DNA of 64,000 bases from Paracoccaceae bacterium (GTDB lineage: Bacteria; Pseudomonadota; Alphaproteobacteria; Rhodobacterales; Rhodobacteraceae), in NCBI GenBank assembly GCA_004153385.1, contig SDAL01000001.1, forward strand, positions 992,001 through 1,056,000, read 5' to 3'. Under the pieces are notes generated by a model. The model worked only from the letters and a program-made list of their open reading frames with translations, was not told the DNA's origin and searched no databases. Of the stretch, positions 8,973-18,504 are shown piece after piece (positions within the stretch are counted from its first letter, which is position 1; every line of letters begins with the position of its first letter). The position numbers and the translations under genes were made by a program.

Positions 8973-9728
8973 CTAGATGTGATGGAGCACCAAGGGCCGT
9001 CCTGCGTAGCGCAACACCTGCACATCGGTTTCATAAAGCGCGGCCAGCGTTTGCGGGGTCAGCACCTCTTCGGCGGTGCCACTGGCGGCAATCCGGCCGT
9101 TTTTCATCGCAATCAGATGATCGGCCCATGCGGCGGCGTGGTTGAGATCATGCAAGACGATCACCACCGACCGGCCGGCATCGCGCAGATCCGACAGGCG
9201 TTTCATCAAGGCGCGCGAATGCGCCATATCAAGATTGTTGAGCGGCTCGTCCAGCAGCATCCATGGCGTGGTTTGGGCAAATGTCATTGCCAGATGCGCG
9301 CGTTGCGCCTGCCCCCCCGACAATTCATCTAAAAACCGGTCGGCAAATGGCACCAGATCGAACATGACAAGGGCATCGTGAACGGCGGCATGATCGACCG
9401 GACCGGGATGGCCTTTGCAATGCGGCCAACGCCCGAAGCCGATCAGCTCGCGCACCCGCAGACGCGATGCAACCGACAGGTTCTGTCCCAGATACGCCAT
9501 CTCCAACGCCAGCTGGCCGGATGGTGTTGTGCCCACATCCAGATCGTTGATCGCAACATGGCCCGTTTGCAACGGCTCGATCCGGCCCATTAATTTCAAA
9601 AGCGTGGATTTACCCGCCCCGTTCGGGCCGATCAGCGCCGTCACCTCGCCTTGGGGAATATCGCAGCTCACATTCGTGAGGATCGGGTTGCCATCGATCT
9701 GATGGTTCACATCGGCCACACGGATCAT
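8973..9728 (-). CDS. Siderophore ABC transporter, ATP-binding protein (FecE/VctC type)
   Basis: The 251-residue ATPase energises uptake of ferric siderophore. It has Walker A GPNGAGKS (about 34-41), the signature LSGGQ, Walker B with the catalytic glutamate in WMLLDEPLNNLD, and the H-loop 'VIVLHDLNHAA'. It overlaps the preceding permease gene by four bases (ATGA), showing translational coupling. Gene order binding protein, permease, permease, ATPase matches vctPDGC, fatBCDE and yclQNOP systems for catechol-type siderophores. Those names are comparisons, not firm assignments. Confidence 0.9.
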   Translation of the reverse strand: MIRVADVNHQIDGNPILTNVSCDIPQGEVTALIGPNGAGKSTLLKLMGRIEPLQTGHVAINDLDVGTTPSGQLALEMAYLGQNLSVASRLRVRELIGFGRWPHCKGHPGPVDHAAVHDALVMFDLVPFADRFLDELSGGQAQRAHLAMTFAQTTPWMLLDEPLNNLDMAHSRALMKRLSDLRDAGRSVVIVLHDLNHAAAWADHLIAMKNGRIAASGTAEEVLTPQTLAALYETDVQVLRYAGRPLVLHHI

Positions 9729-10735
9729 CGGATTTTGCCTTTCAAAAGCAGAAACAGGAAAAACAGCCCGCCGAGGAATTCGACGACAACCGAAAGCGTG
9801 GCCTGCTGTCCCATCACACGCTCAAAGAAGGTCTGCCCGCCCACCAGCACGCACATCGCCACCAAGGCCGCCACAGGCAGTAATATGCGGTGATGCGCGC
9901 CACCCGGGCGGCGTTGGGCAATCGCGTGGGCAAGCCCTGCCACGATCAGCCCGAAAAACGCAACCGGCCCGACAAGCGCGGTCGAGACAGATACCAGAAC
10001 CGCCACCAATCCGAGCGCCGCGACCACGATCCGCCCGTGCGGCAGACCAAGCGCAATGGCGCGATCCCGCCCCAGCCCCAGCACATCGAACCGCGGTGCA
10101 AGCCACATGGCAATCACACATCCCAAAACGGTAATTGTGGCACCGATCCCCAACACATCCGTATGTGCGCGAGAGAAATTGGCAAAGCTGACCGATTGCA
10201 CGGTTGCAAACGCGTTGGGGTCCAGCACACGCCCGATCAAGCCCGAGCCTGCACGAAACAACGTGCCCAAAATCACCCCTGTCAGGATCATCCGCGTAAT
10301 ATCGCGCGCGCCCTTGCGCAAAAGCGTGCCGAACAGCAAAAGCGCCATCACCGTCATCGCACCGGTTTCGACAATGAATTTCGGCGCAGCCCCGATCATG
10401 GCAAATCCGGTTGTGCCCAAGGCTGCCACCAGCAGCGTTTGCATCATGACATAAAGCGCATCGAACCCCATGATCGAGGGGGTCAGAATGCGGTTGGCCG
10501 AGACCGTCTGAAACAGGATGGTCGATACGGCAACCGCTGAGCCAACCGTTAGCAACGCGGCAAGCTTCTTCATTCTTAACTTTAAGATAAACTCGTAATT
10601 ACCTGACAGACCTTGAAAAAGCCAGATCATGCAAAAAAGAAAAAGCGCAATTGACAGCCAAAGGACGGGATGGCGCAGCCATGTCGCCGCTTGTCTGAGG
10701 CGCAGGTTCGGGTGCTGCAAGACTGTTTCAGACAT
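9725..10735 (-). CDS. Siderophore ABC transporter permease (FecCD family, second subunit)
   Basis: The 336-residue integral membrane protein has about nine or ten helices. It shows the FecCD-family features 'LRMKKLAALLTVGSAVAVSTILFQTVSANRILTPSIMGFDALYVMMQT' and 'VGPVAFFGLIVAGLAHA', the latter being the coupling region that contacts the ATPase. The lack of the longer N-terminal arm and the segment 'TPSIMGFDALY' put it with VctG/FatC/YclO permeases. It overlaps the upstream permease by eight bases and the ATPase by four. Confidence 0.9.
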   Translation of the reverse strand: MSETVLQHPNLRLRQAATWLRHPVLWLSIALFLFCMIWLFQGLSGNYEFILKLRMKKLAALLTVGSAVAVSTILFQTVSANRILTPSIMGFDALYVMMQTLLVAALGTTGFAMIGAAPKFIVETGAMTVMALLLFGTLLRKGARDITRMILTGVILGTLFRAGSGLIGRVLDPNAFATVQSVSFANFSRAHTDVLGIGATITVLGCVIAMWLAPRFDVLGLGRDRAIALGLPHGRIVVAALGLVAVLVSVSTALVGPVAFFGLIVAGLAHAIAQRRPGGAHHRILLPVAALVAMCVLVGGQTFFERVMGQQATLSVVVEFLGGLFFLFLLLKGKIR

Positions 10736-11711
10736 CGACTTGCTCCGGCAGGGTCTTGCGGCGCGCGGGACGCGCCGGTTTCCATAGCAACCACAAGAAG
10801 ACCAGCGCCCCGACCACGCCCAGAATTGTGCCCGCAGGGATCTCGTATGGGGCGATCACCAGCCTACCGATGATATCGCATGCCAGCACCAGCCCCGCGC
10901 CGCCCATCGCCACAAGCGGCAACGACCGGCGCAGGTTATCGCCCACGACACGCGCCGCGATATTGGGCACCACCAGCCCCACAAACGGGATCATACCGAC
11001 CGACACCACGACCATGGCCGTGACCACAGCCACCACTGTCAGACCAAGGCGCATCACCGCGCGCGGGCTTAGGCCAAGGGCGGTGGCCGCCTCGGGCCCG
11101 AGGCCAAGGATGGCGAACCTGTCAGCTGCAAAAAATGCGATGGCCGCGGCGATAGCAGCAATCCACAAAAGCTCGTAGCGCCCCGAGATCACACCCGAAA
11201 ACTCGCCGCTCATCAGCCATGTCGCGATATATTGCATCATATCGGCCTGCCAGCCGATCCATGTGACAGCCGCACCGATCACCCCCGACAATACGATGCC
11301 GGCCAACGGCACCAGCAAAACCTCGCGTGGGGGAAGCCTGCGGATCATATGCACGAAAACCCACGTGCCTGCCAATGCCGCAACCGAGGCTGCGACCATT
11401 TTCGCCCAGATCGGCGCGGTGGGCATGACAAGGGTGATGACCAACAACCCCAAGGCCGCGCTTTCGGCGGTGCCGGCGGTTCCGGGCTCCACAAAGCGGT
11501 TGCGCACGATCTGCTGCATGACCACACCGGCCACAGCAAGCGCGGCCCCCGTCAGCAGTGCCGCCAAGGTGCGCGGGATGCGCGAAACGGTCAACACCAT
11601 CATGCCGCGCGGATCAGATAGATCCATCTGCGCGGCCCCGATAAAGGTAGAGGCCACAGCGAGGAGAACGATCACACCGATCGACAGGGCCAGTCTTTTT
11701 GCGCGCGTCAT
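10728..11711 (-). CDS. Siderophore ABC transporter permease (FecCD family, first subunit)
   Basis: A 327-residue polytopic membrane protein with the FecCD pattern 'LTVSRIPRTLAALLTGAALAVAGVVMQQIVRNRFVEPGTAGTAESAALG' and the coupling segment 'VGMIPFVGLVVPNIAARVVGDNLRR'. It forms the channel with the following permease. The ATG at 11711 is preferred; a TTG at 11744 in the same frame would overlap the end of the binding-protein gene. It resembles VctD/FatD/YclN. Confidence 0.9.
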   Translation of the reverse strand: MTRAKRLALSIGVIVLLAVASTFIGAAQMDLSDPRGMMVLTVSRIPRTLAALLTGAALAVAGVVMQQIVRNRFVEPGTAGTAESAALGLLVITLVMPTAPIWAKMVAASVAALAGTWVFVHMIRRLPPREVLLVPLAGIVLSGVIGAAVTWIGWQADMMQYIATWLMSGEFSGVISGRYELLWIAAIAAAIAFFAADRFAILGLGPEAATALGLSPRAVMRLGLTVVAVVTAMVVVSVGMIPFVGLVVPNIAARVVGDNLRRSLPLVAMGGAGLVLACDIIGRLVIAPYEIPAGTILGVVGALVFLWLLWKPARPARRKTLPEQVDV

Positions 11712-11724
11712 GAGGATGCCTTGT

Positions 11725-12645
11725 TTAGCCGTCGCTGGAGGCAAAGGCCGTATCGACCTGATCGAGCATTTCCATCAGCGCCTGATAGCCACCGCCTGCG
11801 ATATAGGCATCACCTGCGTTGAGATAGACGATCTGGTCTTTTTGCGCCGCCGTGGTTTCCGCAACCAGCGGGTTATCCAGCGTTTCCTTGGCCGATTGAC
11901 CTTCGGCACCGATCGCGGCACCGCGGTCGATCACGAACAGCCAGTCCGGATTGGTTTGTGCGATAAACTCGAAGCTGATCGCATCGCCGTGGGAGGCCAC
12001 CGAAAGTCCCTCCGCCGCCTGCGACAGGCCCACGGCATCGTGGATCCAGCCAAACCGTGACCCGACACCATAGGCCGACACTTTGGGACCGTTGGTCAAC
12101 ACCACAAGCGCCGTGCCTTGGCCTTCTGCCTCGGCATGCACCTTGTCGAGTTTGGCTTGCAGGGCCGCGTCAAGTTCCTGCGCCTTGTCCTGTTTGTCGA
12201 AAAGCTTGCCATACGCCTCCAGCCGCTCGCGCGATTGGGCAATGATATCTTCGGAAATCGTCATATCAATTGCAGGGCCCACCTGCGACACGTCCTCCAG
12301 TTTGGTTGCCGAACGTCCGCCCACAATGGTCAGATCGGGGTTCAACCCTGCCAGCGCTTCCAGATCGGGTTCGAACAACGTGCCAACAACCGCGGCCCCG
12401 TCCAGATGGTCCAGACGCGTGAGCAAAATCTTGTCCACACGTCCCGTAGGTTCCACCCCCAGCGCATCAAGCGTATCAAGCGCGGCCATATCGAACACCG
12501 CGACCGATTTGGGATTGGCCTCTAACGTGGCCGGCCCGCGCGCGGTGTCGATCGTCACCTCCTCTGCCATTGCAAACGACATTGGCGTGACGCAAACAGG
12601 CACGGCAACCGCCGCCAAGAGGGCAAATGTTCTGGTAAGTTTCAT
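11725..12645 (-). CDS. Periplasmic siderophore-binding protein of the ABC importer
   Basis: The 306-residue product has a Sec signal peptide (residues 1 to about 27, ending in MSFAMA), then a mature TroA/FepB-fold protein: 'TARGPATLEANPKSVAVFDMAALDTLDALGV', 'LFEPDLEALAGLNPDLTIVGGRS' and 'FEFIAQTNPDWLFVIDRGAAIG'. This resembles the FatB/VctP/YclQ group that binds catechol-type ferric siderophores. Unlike Gram-positive relatives it has no lipobox cysteine, so it should be freely periplasmic. It is the first gene of the four-gene importer operon, with the promoter expected in 12646-13015. Confidence 0.9.
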   Translation of the reverse strand: MKLTRTFALLAAVAVPVCVTPMSFAMAEEVTIDTARGPATLEANPKSVAVFDMAALDTLDALGVEPTGRVDKILLTRLDHLDGAAVVGTLFEPDLEALAGLNPDLTIVGGRSATKLEDVSQVGPAIDMTISEDIIAQSRERLEAYGKLFDKQDKAQELDAALQAKLDKVHAEAEGQGTALVVLTNGPKVSAYGVGSRFGWIHDAVGLSQAAEGLSVASHGDAISFEFIAQTNPDWLFVIDRGAAIGAEGQSAKETLDNPLVAETTAAQKDQIVYLNAGDAYIAGGGYQALMEMLDQVDTAFASSDG

Positions 12646-13015
12646 ACTGTTCTCCGGTAGCTACGACAGGGCCATGGATGATGCACCTGCGCGCGGCGTG
12701 CGCGCGACACATGGCTCTAGGCGGTTCGGCCCATGTGTTAATTGAAGCCGTGCGAAGGGTCCAGCCAATTACCGATAAAAACAGTCGGAATCGATAATGC
12801 CGTGTCATGACCTCCGCCCGTGTGCCGGAAAACACATCACGCTACTGTGTTTAAGTTACGGGAATCATCGCAACAAAATGTGTTTTTTCAATGATAGGTT
12901 GATATCGACGCCGATAGATGCGCGCGAAAACCCAGCCATAAGTATCAGCCACAGGCGCCTCCCGCTTGGCTACGGCCTGACATCCGTTTACCGTTCCATG
13001 CGCGCCAACGCTGAG
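12646..13015. promoter_or_regulatory. Intergenic region between the siderophore importer and the RND pump
   Basis: This 370-base stretch must carry the divergent promoters of the importer operon (minus) and the RND operon (plus). A GC-rich inverted repeat GCGCGC-GGCGT-GCGCGC lies at 12690-12706. No convincing Fur, Irr or RirA box was recognised by eye. No gene was found in it. Confidence 0.5.
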
Positions 13016-14329
13016 ATGATCGAAGTTATAGTACGAAAGACTGAAAACGTGGTAAAATCCAGTTCCAACCGAGTTCGCTTTCAGGCCTGCGCCTGTCTGG
13101 CGCTGATCGCTGCGGCCTCCCTGCCCCTGCCCGGTTTCACGACCAAAGCCCTGGCCCAGCAAGAAGGCCAGCAACAACCGGTCTTGCCGGTGGGCACGAT
13201 CACCTTGAAAGAAACTGCCGTGCCCTATTCAGTCACTCTTCCGGGCCGCGCGGTTGCCTATGAGCAGGCCGACATCCGGCCGCGGGTCGAGGGGATGATT
13301 ACATCGATCCCCTACGATTATGGCAGCGAGGTCGACAGGGGCACGATCCTGTTCCAGATCGAGCCTGACACCTACGAGGCAGAACTGGCCGCAGCCGAAG
13401 CTGATGTCGCCTCTGCGCAGGCGCAGATCCAGACCGCGCAATCGACGTATGACCGCTACCAGCAGATCAAGGGCGTGGGCGTGACCCAAACCACGCTGGA
13501 GGAGGCGGCAGCAACGCTTGCGTCGAGCAAGGCACAGCTGAAATCAGCGCAATCCGCGCTCAAAACGGCGCGGCTCAATCTGGACCGCACCTCGATCCAG
13601 AGCCCGATCCACGGCGTGGTCGAGGTGCCGGAGGTTTCGGTCGGCACGCTTGTTACTGCCAACCAGACCGATATCCTGACCACCGTCACACGGCTTGATC
13701 CGATTTACGTGGATGTGTCGGAAAGCTCCGCGCAGATGCAGCGCGGGCTGGATCTGATCCGCAACGGAACGCTTGTTCTCAATGATACGATCAATGCCGA
13801 ACTGACACTGGAAACCGGCGAGGCCTATACGATGACGGGCAAGCTGATCAGCCCGTCAGCCGTGGTATCGGCGGCCACCGGAAGTGTGGATTACCGCATC
13901 CAGTTCGACAATCCTGATCGCAAGATCTTGCCGGGCCAGTTTCTGCGCGCCACCATCACCCCCGGCCAGACCAAGGCAATTCTGGTCCCCCAAAACGCCA
14001 CCAGCCGCGACAGCGCAGGCACATTGACCGCCTATATCGTGGATAAAGACGGGGCCGCAGCCCAATCCACCCTGACCACCCGCGGCACATTTAACAACCA
14101 GTGGGTTGTGACAAACGGCCTTGAGGCGGGCGACCAGCTGATCGTCGACAACCTGATGAAACTGAGCCCCGGTGCCAAGGTCCGCGCAGTGCCTGTCACA
14201 ATTGATAAAGACGGCGTTGTGCAGGATCGCGAAGATATGCAGGCCACAGACGAAAGCGCAGCACAAGACGCTGACGGTTCTGGAAACACCGACGCGGGCA
14301 CAGCCCCCGCCACGACGTCAGGCGAGTGA
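13016..14329 (+). CDS. RND efflux system periplasmic adaptor (AcrA/MexA family)
   Basis: The product of about 437 residues is the membrane-fusion subunit that links an RND pump to an outer-membrane channel. After an N-terminal signal sequence (basic n-region, then 'ACLALIAAASLPLPG', cleavage near KALAQ) come the lipoyl halves 'RPRVEGMITSIPYDYGSEVDRGTILFQIEP' and 'TSIQSPIHGVVEVPEVSVGTLV', a coiled-coil hairpin between them, and beta-barrel segments 'ILPGQFLRATITPGQTK'. The start is uncertain: ATG at 12998 or 13016 or a GTG at 13049 are all in frame and none has a strong ribosome site. The GTG gives the neatest signal peptide. The C-terminus is an acidic, disordered tail. It ends five bases before the pump gene. 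Confidence 0.88.
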   Translation: MIEVIVRKTENVVKSSSNRVRFQACACLALIAAASLPLPGFTTKALAQQEGQQQPVLPVGTITLKETAVPYSVTLPGRAVAYEQADIRPRVEGMITSIPYDYGSEVDRGTILFQIEPDTYEAELAAAEADVASAQAQIQTAQSTYDRYQQIKGVGVTQTTLEEAAATLASSKAQLKSAQSALKTARLNLDRTSIQSPIHGVVEVPEVSVGTLVTANQTDILTTVTRLDPIYVDVSESSAQMQRGLDLIRNGTLVLNDTINAELTLETGEAYTMTGKLISPSAVVSAATGSVDYRIQFDNPDRKILPGQFLRATITPGQTKAILVPQNATSRDSAGTLTAYIVDKDGAAAQSTLTTRGTFNNQWVVTNGLEAGDQLIVDNLMKLSPGAKVRAVPVTIDKDGVVQDREDMQATDESAAQDADGSGNTDAGTAPATTSGE

Positions 14330-14334
14330 TATAA

Positions 14335-17300
14335 ATGGTCAATTTCTTTATCCACAGACCCGTCTTCGCATGGGTTCTGGCCATCGTAACCATGTTGGCG
14401 GGTGTGCTTGCACTGACCCGTCTGCCGGTTGCGCAATATCCTGAAATCGCGCCCACCACGGTGCGGATCAGTGCAAATTACACCGGTGCCACGGCGCAGG
14501 CGGTACAAAGCTCGGTGACCGAAACCATCGAAGATGCGCTCACCGGTCTTGATGGGCTGCTGTATATGGTGTCGGAAAGTTCCGAAGGTCGGGCCTCCAT
14601 CACGCTCACCTATGACGAGTCTATCGATCCGATCGATGCGCAAAACGATGTGCAAAACAAGGTCTCGCAGATCGAAAGCCAACTGCCTGATACCGTGACA
14701 CAACAAGGTGTATCGGTCACGCGGTCGTCCAGCTCGATCCTGCTGGTGGCAGCGCTGGTGTCGACCGACAACCGCTATAGCCAGATCGAGCTTGGCGATC
14801 TTGTGTCCAACCGGATCGAAAGCCCGATCCAGCGGGTTCAGGGAGTGGGGTCGATCAACTCCTTCGGCTCGGGGTACGCGATGCGGATCTGGCTCGATCC
14901 GCTGGCCTTGCAGCAATACAAGCTGACGGCCACCGATGTGACAAACGCGGTTCAGGCGCAAAACACCAACGTCTCCGTTGGGTCGCTTGGCAGCCAGCCC
15001 ACGACACAAGGGCAAACCTTCACCGCCACCATCACCGCACAAAGCCAGCTGTCCACGGTGGAAGAGTTCGAGAATATCTTGCTGAAAACCGATGCCAATG
15101 GCGGGGCGGTCTTTCTGGGCGATGTGGCGCGGGTCGTACTGGGGCAGGAAAGCTATGGCACACAGTCCCGGTTCTCGGGGGCCAATGCCTCCGGTTTCGG
15201 GGTCAATCTGGCCACGGGTGCAAACGCCGTGGATACGGCCACGGCTGTACGTGCGGAAATGGACCGGATCGCGCAAAGCCTGCCACCGGGGGTCGAGGTC
15301 CGCTATGCCTATGACACCTCGCCTTTCGTCGAGGCGTCTATCGGCAAGGTGGAGCACACGCTTTTCGAGGCAATCTTCCTCGTTTTGATCGTGATCTTGG
15401 TATTTTTGCAAAAATGGCGCGCGACACTTATTCCGATCATTGCAGTGCCGGTGGTGTTGCTGGGCACATTCGCGGTGTTGATGGCCTTCGGCTACTCCAT
15501 CAATACGCTGACAATGTTTGCCATGGTGCTTGCGATCGGTCTTTTGGTGGATGACGCCATTGTCGTGGTGGAAAATGTCGAACGTGTGATGGAGGAAGAC
15601 CAGATCGGTCCGGTCGAGGCGACCGAGAAATCCATGGGCCAGATCTATGGCGCATTGATCGGGATCGCGCTTGTTCTGTCAGCGGTCTTCCTGCCGATGG
15701 CATTTTTTGGCGGCTCGACAGGGGTGATTTACCGGCAGTTTTCCGTCACCATCATCACGGCGATGATCTTGTCTGCTGCCGTGGCCCTGATCCTGACACC
15801 CGCCCTATGCGCCACGCTTTTGAAAAAGGGGGAAGGCGAGACGAAATTCCCGCCCGCACGCTGGTTCAACCGGCAGTTTGACAGGCTGAACGCATTCTAC
15901 ACCAAAACCGTCGCGCGGTTTTTGAAAGTGCCGTTCCTGATGCTCGTGGCCCTGATCGCCCTCGGGTTCGGTGCCAGTTTCGTATATAAAAACCTGCCCC
16001 AGTCCTTCTTGCCCACCGAAGATCAGGGCGCGGTTATGGTGATGATCACGCTGCAAGAAGGCGCCACCCAGAACCAGACCCGCGAGGTCATGGGACAGAT
16101 CGAGGATTATCTGCTGAACGACGAAAAAGACATCGTCGTGTCCACTTTCGGGGTATTGGGCTTTTCATTCTCCGGTCAGGGCCAGAACAATGCGCTGTTG
16201 TTTGCCAAACTGACGGATTTCGATGACCGCCTGAAGCCCGAGCAATCGGCAGGGGCGCTTGTGGGACGGGCCATGGGGAAATTCGGGGCCAATCGTGCAG
16301 GCCAGATCGTCTTCCTGCAACCGCCCGCGATTCAGGGTCTGGGTACATCCAACGGCTTTACGATGTATCTGGTCGATCAGGGCAATCAGGGCACACAGGC
16401 CCTGCGCGAGGCGGCAAACACGCTTGTGGGCACCGCCAATCAAGACGATCGCACGACCGCCGTTCGTGTGAATAACAACGAAGACGAGGCCGCGCTGAAA
16501 ATCAGCATAGACCAGCAAAAGGCCGAGAGTCTGGGCCTGACCCTTTCGGATGTGAACAGCATGTTGTCGATCATTTTTGCCTCGAGAGAGGTCAATGATT
16601 TCAACATGAACGGCAACCTCAACCCCGTGATCGTGCAAGGCGATGCCGACTGGCGGATGCAGCCCGATGATATCGACGACTGGTTTGCACGCAATTCCAG
16701 CGGAGATATGGTGCCGTTTTCGGCCTTTATGACCACCGATTGGGAACGCACCGCGCCCTCGCTCACACGGTTTGGCGGCACACAGGCGATCCAGGTCCAA
16801 GGCAGCGCGGCAGACGGGTATTCTTCGGGTGATGCGATGAACGCGATGGAAGAAATGGTCGCTGACATGGACGGCGGCTACGGGACTTCATGGACAGGGC
16901 TCAGCTATCAAGAACGGCAGTCGGGCGATCAGGCGCCAATGCTTTATGCGCTTTCGGTGTTGGTTGTGTTCCTGTTTCTGGCGGCGCTTTATGAAAGCTG
17001 GTCGATTCCCTTCTCTGTCATGATGTCGGTGCCTGTGGGCGTATTGGGGGCACTGTCTGCCGCATGGCTCTTTGGTCAGTCCAATGATGTCTATTTCAAG
17101 GTCGGCCTTCTGACCACAATCGGGCTGGCTGCGAAAAACGCGATCCTGATCGTGGAATTCGCCAAGGATCTGGAGGCCACGGGCAAAGACCTGATAGAGG
17201 CCACACTAGAGGCCGCACGCCTGCGCCTGCGGCCGATCCTGATGACATCTATCGCCTTCATGCTTGGGGTTGTGCCCTTGGCACGCGCCGCAGGCGCGGG

Positions 17301-17442
17301 TGCGGCCGCGCAAAACGCCATCGGGATCGGCGTGCTGGGCGGGATGATGGCCGCGACCTTCATCGGCGTTTTCATGGTACCCAGCTTTTACGTGATGATC
17401 CGCAAGCTGACGGATAAGAAAGTGCGCCAGCAAAAAGGCTGA
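14335..17442 (+). CDS. RND multidrug efflux permease (AcrB/HAE1 family)
   Basis: The 1035-residue inner-membrane pump exports amphiphilic compounds using the proton gradient. It shows the standard plan: helix 1 ('FIHRPVFAWVLAIVTMLAGVLAL'), a large periplasmic domain, helices 2-6, a second periplasmic domain and helices 7-12. The proton-relay aspartates sit in 'GLLVDDAIVVVENVERVMEE' (helix 4), and the helix-10 lysine in 'GLAAKNAILIVEFAKD'. Length matches AcrB. No TolC-type outer-membrane gene or TetR regulator is adjacent, so the outer channel must be encoded elsewhere. Confidence 0.95.
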   Translation: MVNFFIHRPVFAWVLAIVTMLAGVLALTRLPVAQYPEIAPTTVRISANYTGATAQAVQSSVTETIEDALTGLDGLLYMVSESSEGRASITLTYDESIDPIDAQNDVQNKVSQIESQLPDTVTQQGVSVTRSSSSILLVAALVSTDNRYSQIELGDLVSNRIESPIQRVQGVGSINSFGSGYAMRIWLDPLALQQYKLTATDVTNAVQAQNTNVSVGSLGSQPTTQGQTFTATITAQSQLSTVEEFENILLKTDANGGAVFLGDVARVVLGQESYGTQSRFSGANASGFGVNLATGANAVDTATAVRAEMDRIAQSLPPGVEVRYAYDTSPFVEASIGKVEHTLFEAIFLVLIVILVFLQKWRATLIPIIAVPVVLLGTFAVLMAFGYSINTLTMFAMVLAIGLLVDDAIVVVENVERVMEEDQIGPVEATEKSMGQIYGALIGIALVLSAVFLPMAFFGGSTGVIYRQFSVTIITAMILSAAVALILTPALCATLLKKGEGETKFPPARWFNRQFDRLNAFYTKTVARFLKVPFLMLVALIALGFGASFVYKNLPQSFLPTEDQGAVMVMITLQEGATQNQTREVMGQIEDYLLNDEKDIVVSTFGVLGFSFSGQGQNNALLFAKLTDFDDRLKPEQSAGALVGRAMGKFGANRAGQIVFLQPPAIQGLGTSNGFTMYLVDQGNQGTQALREAANTLVGTANQDDRTTAVRVNNNEDEAALKISIDQQKAESLGLTLSDVNSMLSIIFASREVNDFNMNGNLNPVIVQGDADWRMQPDDIDDWFARNSSGDMVPFSAFMTTDWERTAPSLTRFGGTQAIQVQGSAADGYSSGDAMNAMEEMVADMDGGYGTSWTGLSYQERQSGDQAPMLYALSVLVVFLFLAALYESWSIPFSVMMSVPVGVLGALSAAWLFGQSNDVYFKVGLLTTIGLAAKNAILIVEFAKDLEATGKDLIEATLEAARLRLRPILMTSIAFMLGVVPLARAAGAGAAAQNAIGIGVLGGMMAATFIGVFMVPSFYVMIRKLTDKKVRQQKG

Positions 17443-17462
17443 CCCACGACCAACCCCTCATC

Positions 17463-17497
17463 TCCCTCCGCGCGTTCGGCGTGCGGGGGGATTTTTT
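17463..17497 (+). terminator. Rho-independent terminator after the RND operon
   Basis: CCCTCCGCGC / GCGTGCGGGGG imperfect stem with a GTTCG-type loop followed by ATTTTTT, 21 bases after the pump stop codon. Confidence 0.8.
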
Positions 17498-17591
17498 ATG
17501 CCTGATCGCGGGAATTGGCCGAGGGTGGTAACCGATTATGAAGATCCTGCCGTCAAGGTGAGCTGGAACAGGGCCACTGACCGGAGTTTGA

Positions 17592-18419
17592 ATGCGGATC
17601 TTTTTTACACTTTTGCTATTGGGCCTGCTGGTGGGCAGTAAGGTGCAGGCGCAACCTGTTCTTCCCGCACTGTCAGGCCAGCTGTTTGTTTCAAGTGACG
17701 GGCCGGCTGCACCACTGATACCGGCACTGATGCGCCCCGGTCCACCTGATGCTGGGGCCGCCGCGGGGCAGCACGCCGCTCAAGAGACATCGGCAAAAAG
17801 TGCCAGCCTGTTTGGGTCGTTTCAAGAGGCGCGATTGCTGTCTGCGGCCCTGAGATCCGACAGTATAGAAGGTCCACGCCCCTATCGCAGCACAGCCACC
17901 CCGCGGCTTTTCGGTGGCAATCCGTCCGGGGGGGCGCATGAACGCGCAGCCCACCATTTGCGCCATTTGATCGCCAGTGCCGAGGCGGGTGCCATGGGCT
18001 ATGATGCGGTACAGTACGGTGCCCGCAGCCGTCCACCGGCCCAACCCACCGCCATGACGCTCGCGCAAATCAGTAACTGGATCACCCGTACCCCCGGCCA
18101 ACCGCATGCGATCGGCCGGTATCAATTTATACCCAGTACGCTGTGGCGTCTGGTCAAGGACCAGAACATTCCGATGCAGGCGCGCTTCTCACCACAGCTT
18201 CAGGACCGTCTGGCCGATCAGTTGCTACGGGAGGCGGGGCTTGAGGCAGCTGTACGCGGCGAACTGTCGCGCACGGGCTTCATGAACAATCTGGCCAAAA
18301 TCTGGGCGGGATTGCCAAACTCTAGCGGTCGGTCGCATTACCACGGCTATGCAGGCAATAAGGCCACAATGAGCTGGACAGAATACACGCGCGCGATGTC
18401 GGTGATTTTTCCGGGCTGA
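17592..18419 (+). CDS. Exported muramidase/transglycosylase-like protein
   Basis: The 275-residue product has a clear Sec signal peptide (MRIFFTLLLLGLLVGSKVQA), a low-complexity Pro/Ala/Ser-rich linker to about residue 115, and a C-terminal lysozyme-like domain. In that domain 'HHLRHLIASAEAG' supplies a candidate catalytic glutamate. It is followed by 'MTLAQISNWITRTPGQPHAIGRYQFIPSTLWRLV', a pattern shared with lambda-endolysin-type transglycosylases (GH104-like) and other G/T-specific muramidases. It probably cleaves peptidoglycan in the periplasm. There are no phage genes around it, so it looks like a resident cell-wall enzyme. Family assignment is by motif only. Confidence 0.65.
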   Translation: MRIFFTLLLLGLLVGSKVQAQPVLPALSGQLFVSSDGPAAPLIPALMRPGPPDAGAAAGQHAAQETSAKSASLFGSFQEARLLSAALRSDSIEGPRPYRSTATPRLFGGNPSGGAHERAAHHLRHLIASAEAGAMGYDAVQYGARSRPPAQPTAMTLAQISNWITRTPGQPHAIGRYQFIPSTLWRLVKDQNIPMQARFSPQLQDRLADQLLREAGLEAAVRGELSRTGFMNNLAKIWAGLPNSSGRSHYHGYAGNKATMSWTEYTRAMSVIFPG

Positions 18420-18473
18420 GCCCTCAGCCATAACGTGGAACGTACGAGACGCCGTCCCCCTTTTCGGACATAC

Positions 18474-18504
18474 AAAAAAACGCCGTGCAGTCTTGCGCGG
18501 CGTT
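18474..18504 (-). terminator. Rho-independent terminator reading on the minus strand
   Basis: AACGCCG / CGGCGTT stem (18479-18485 with 18498-18504) followed on the minus strand by seven T residues. It has no annotated minus-strand gene to serve other than the small reading frame at 18503-18688, whose stop codon lies at the base of the stem. Confidence 0.8.
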
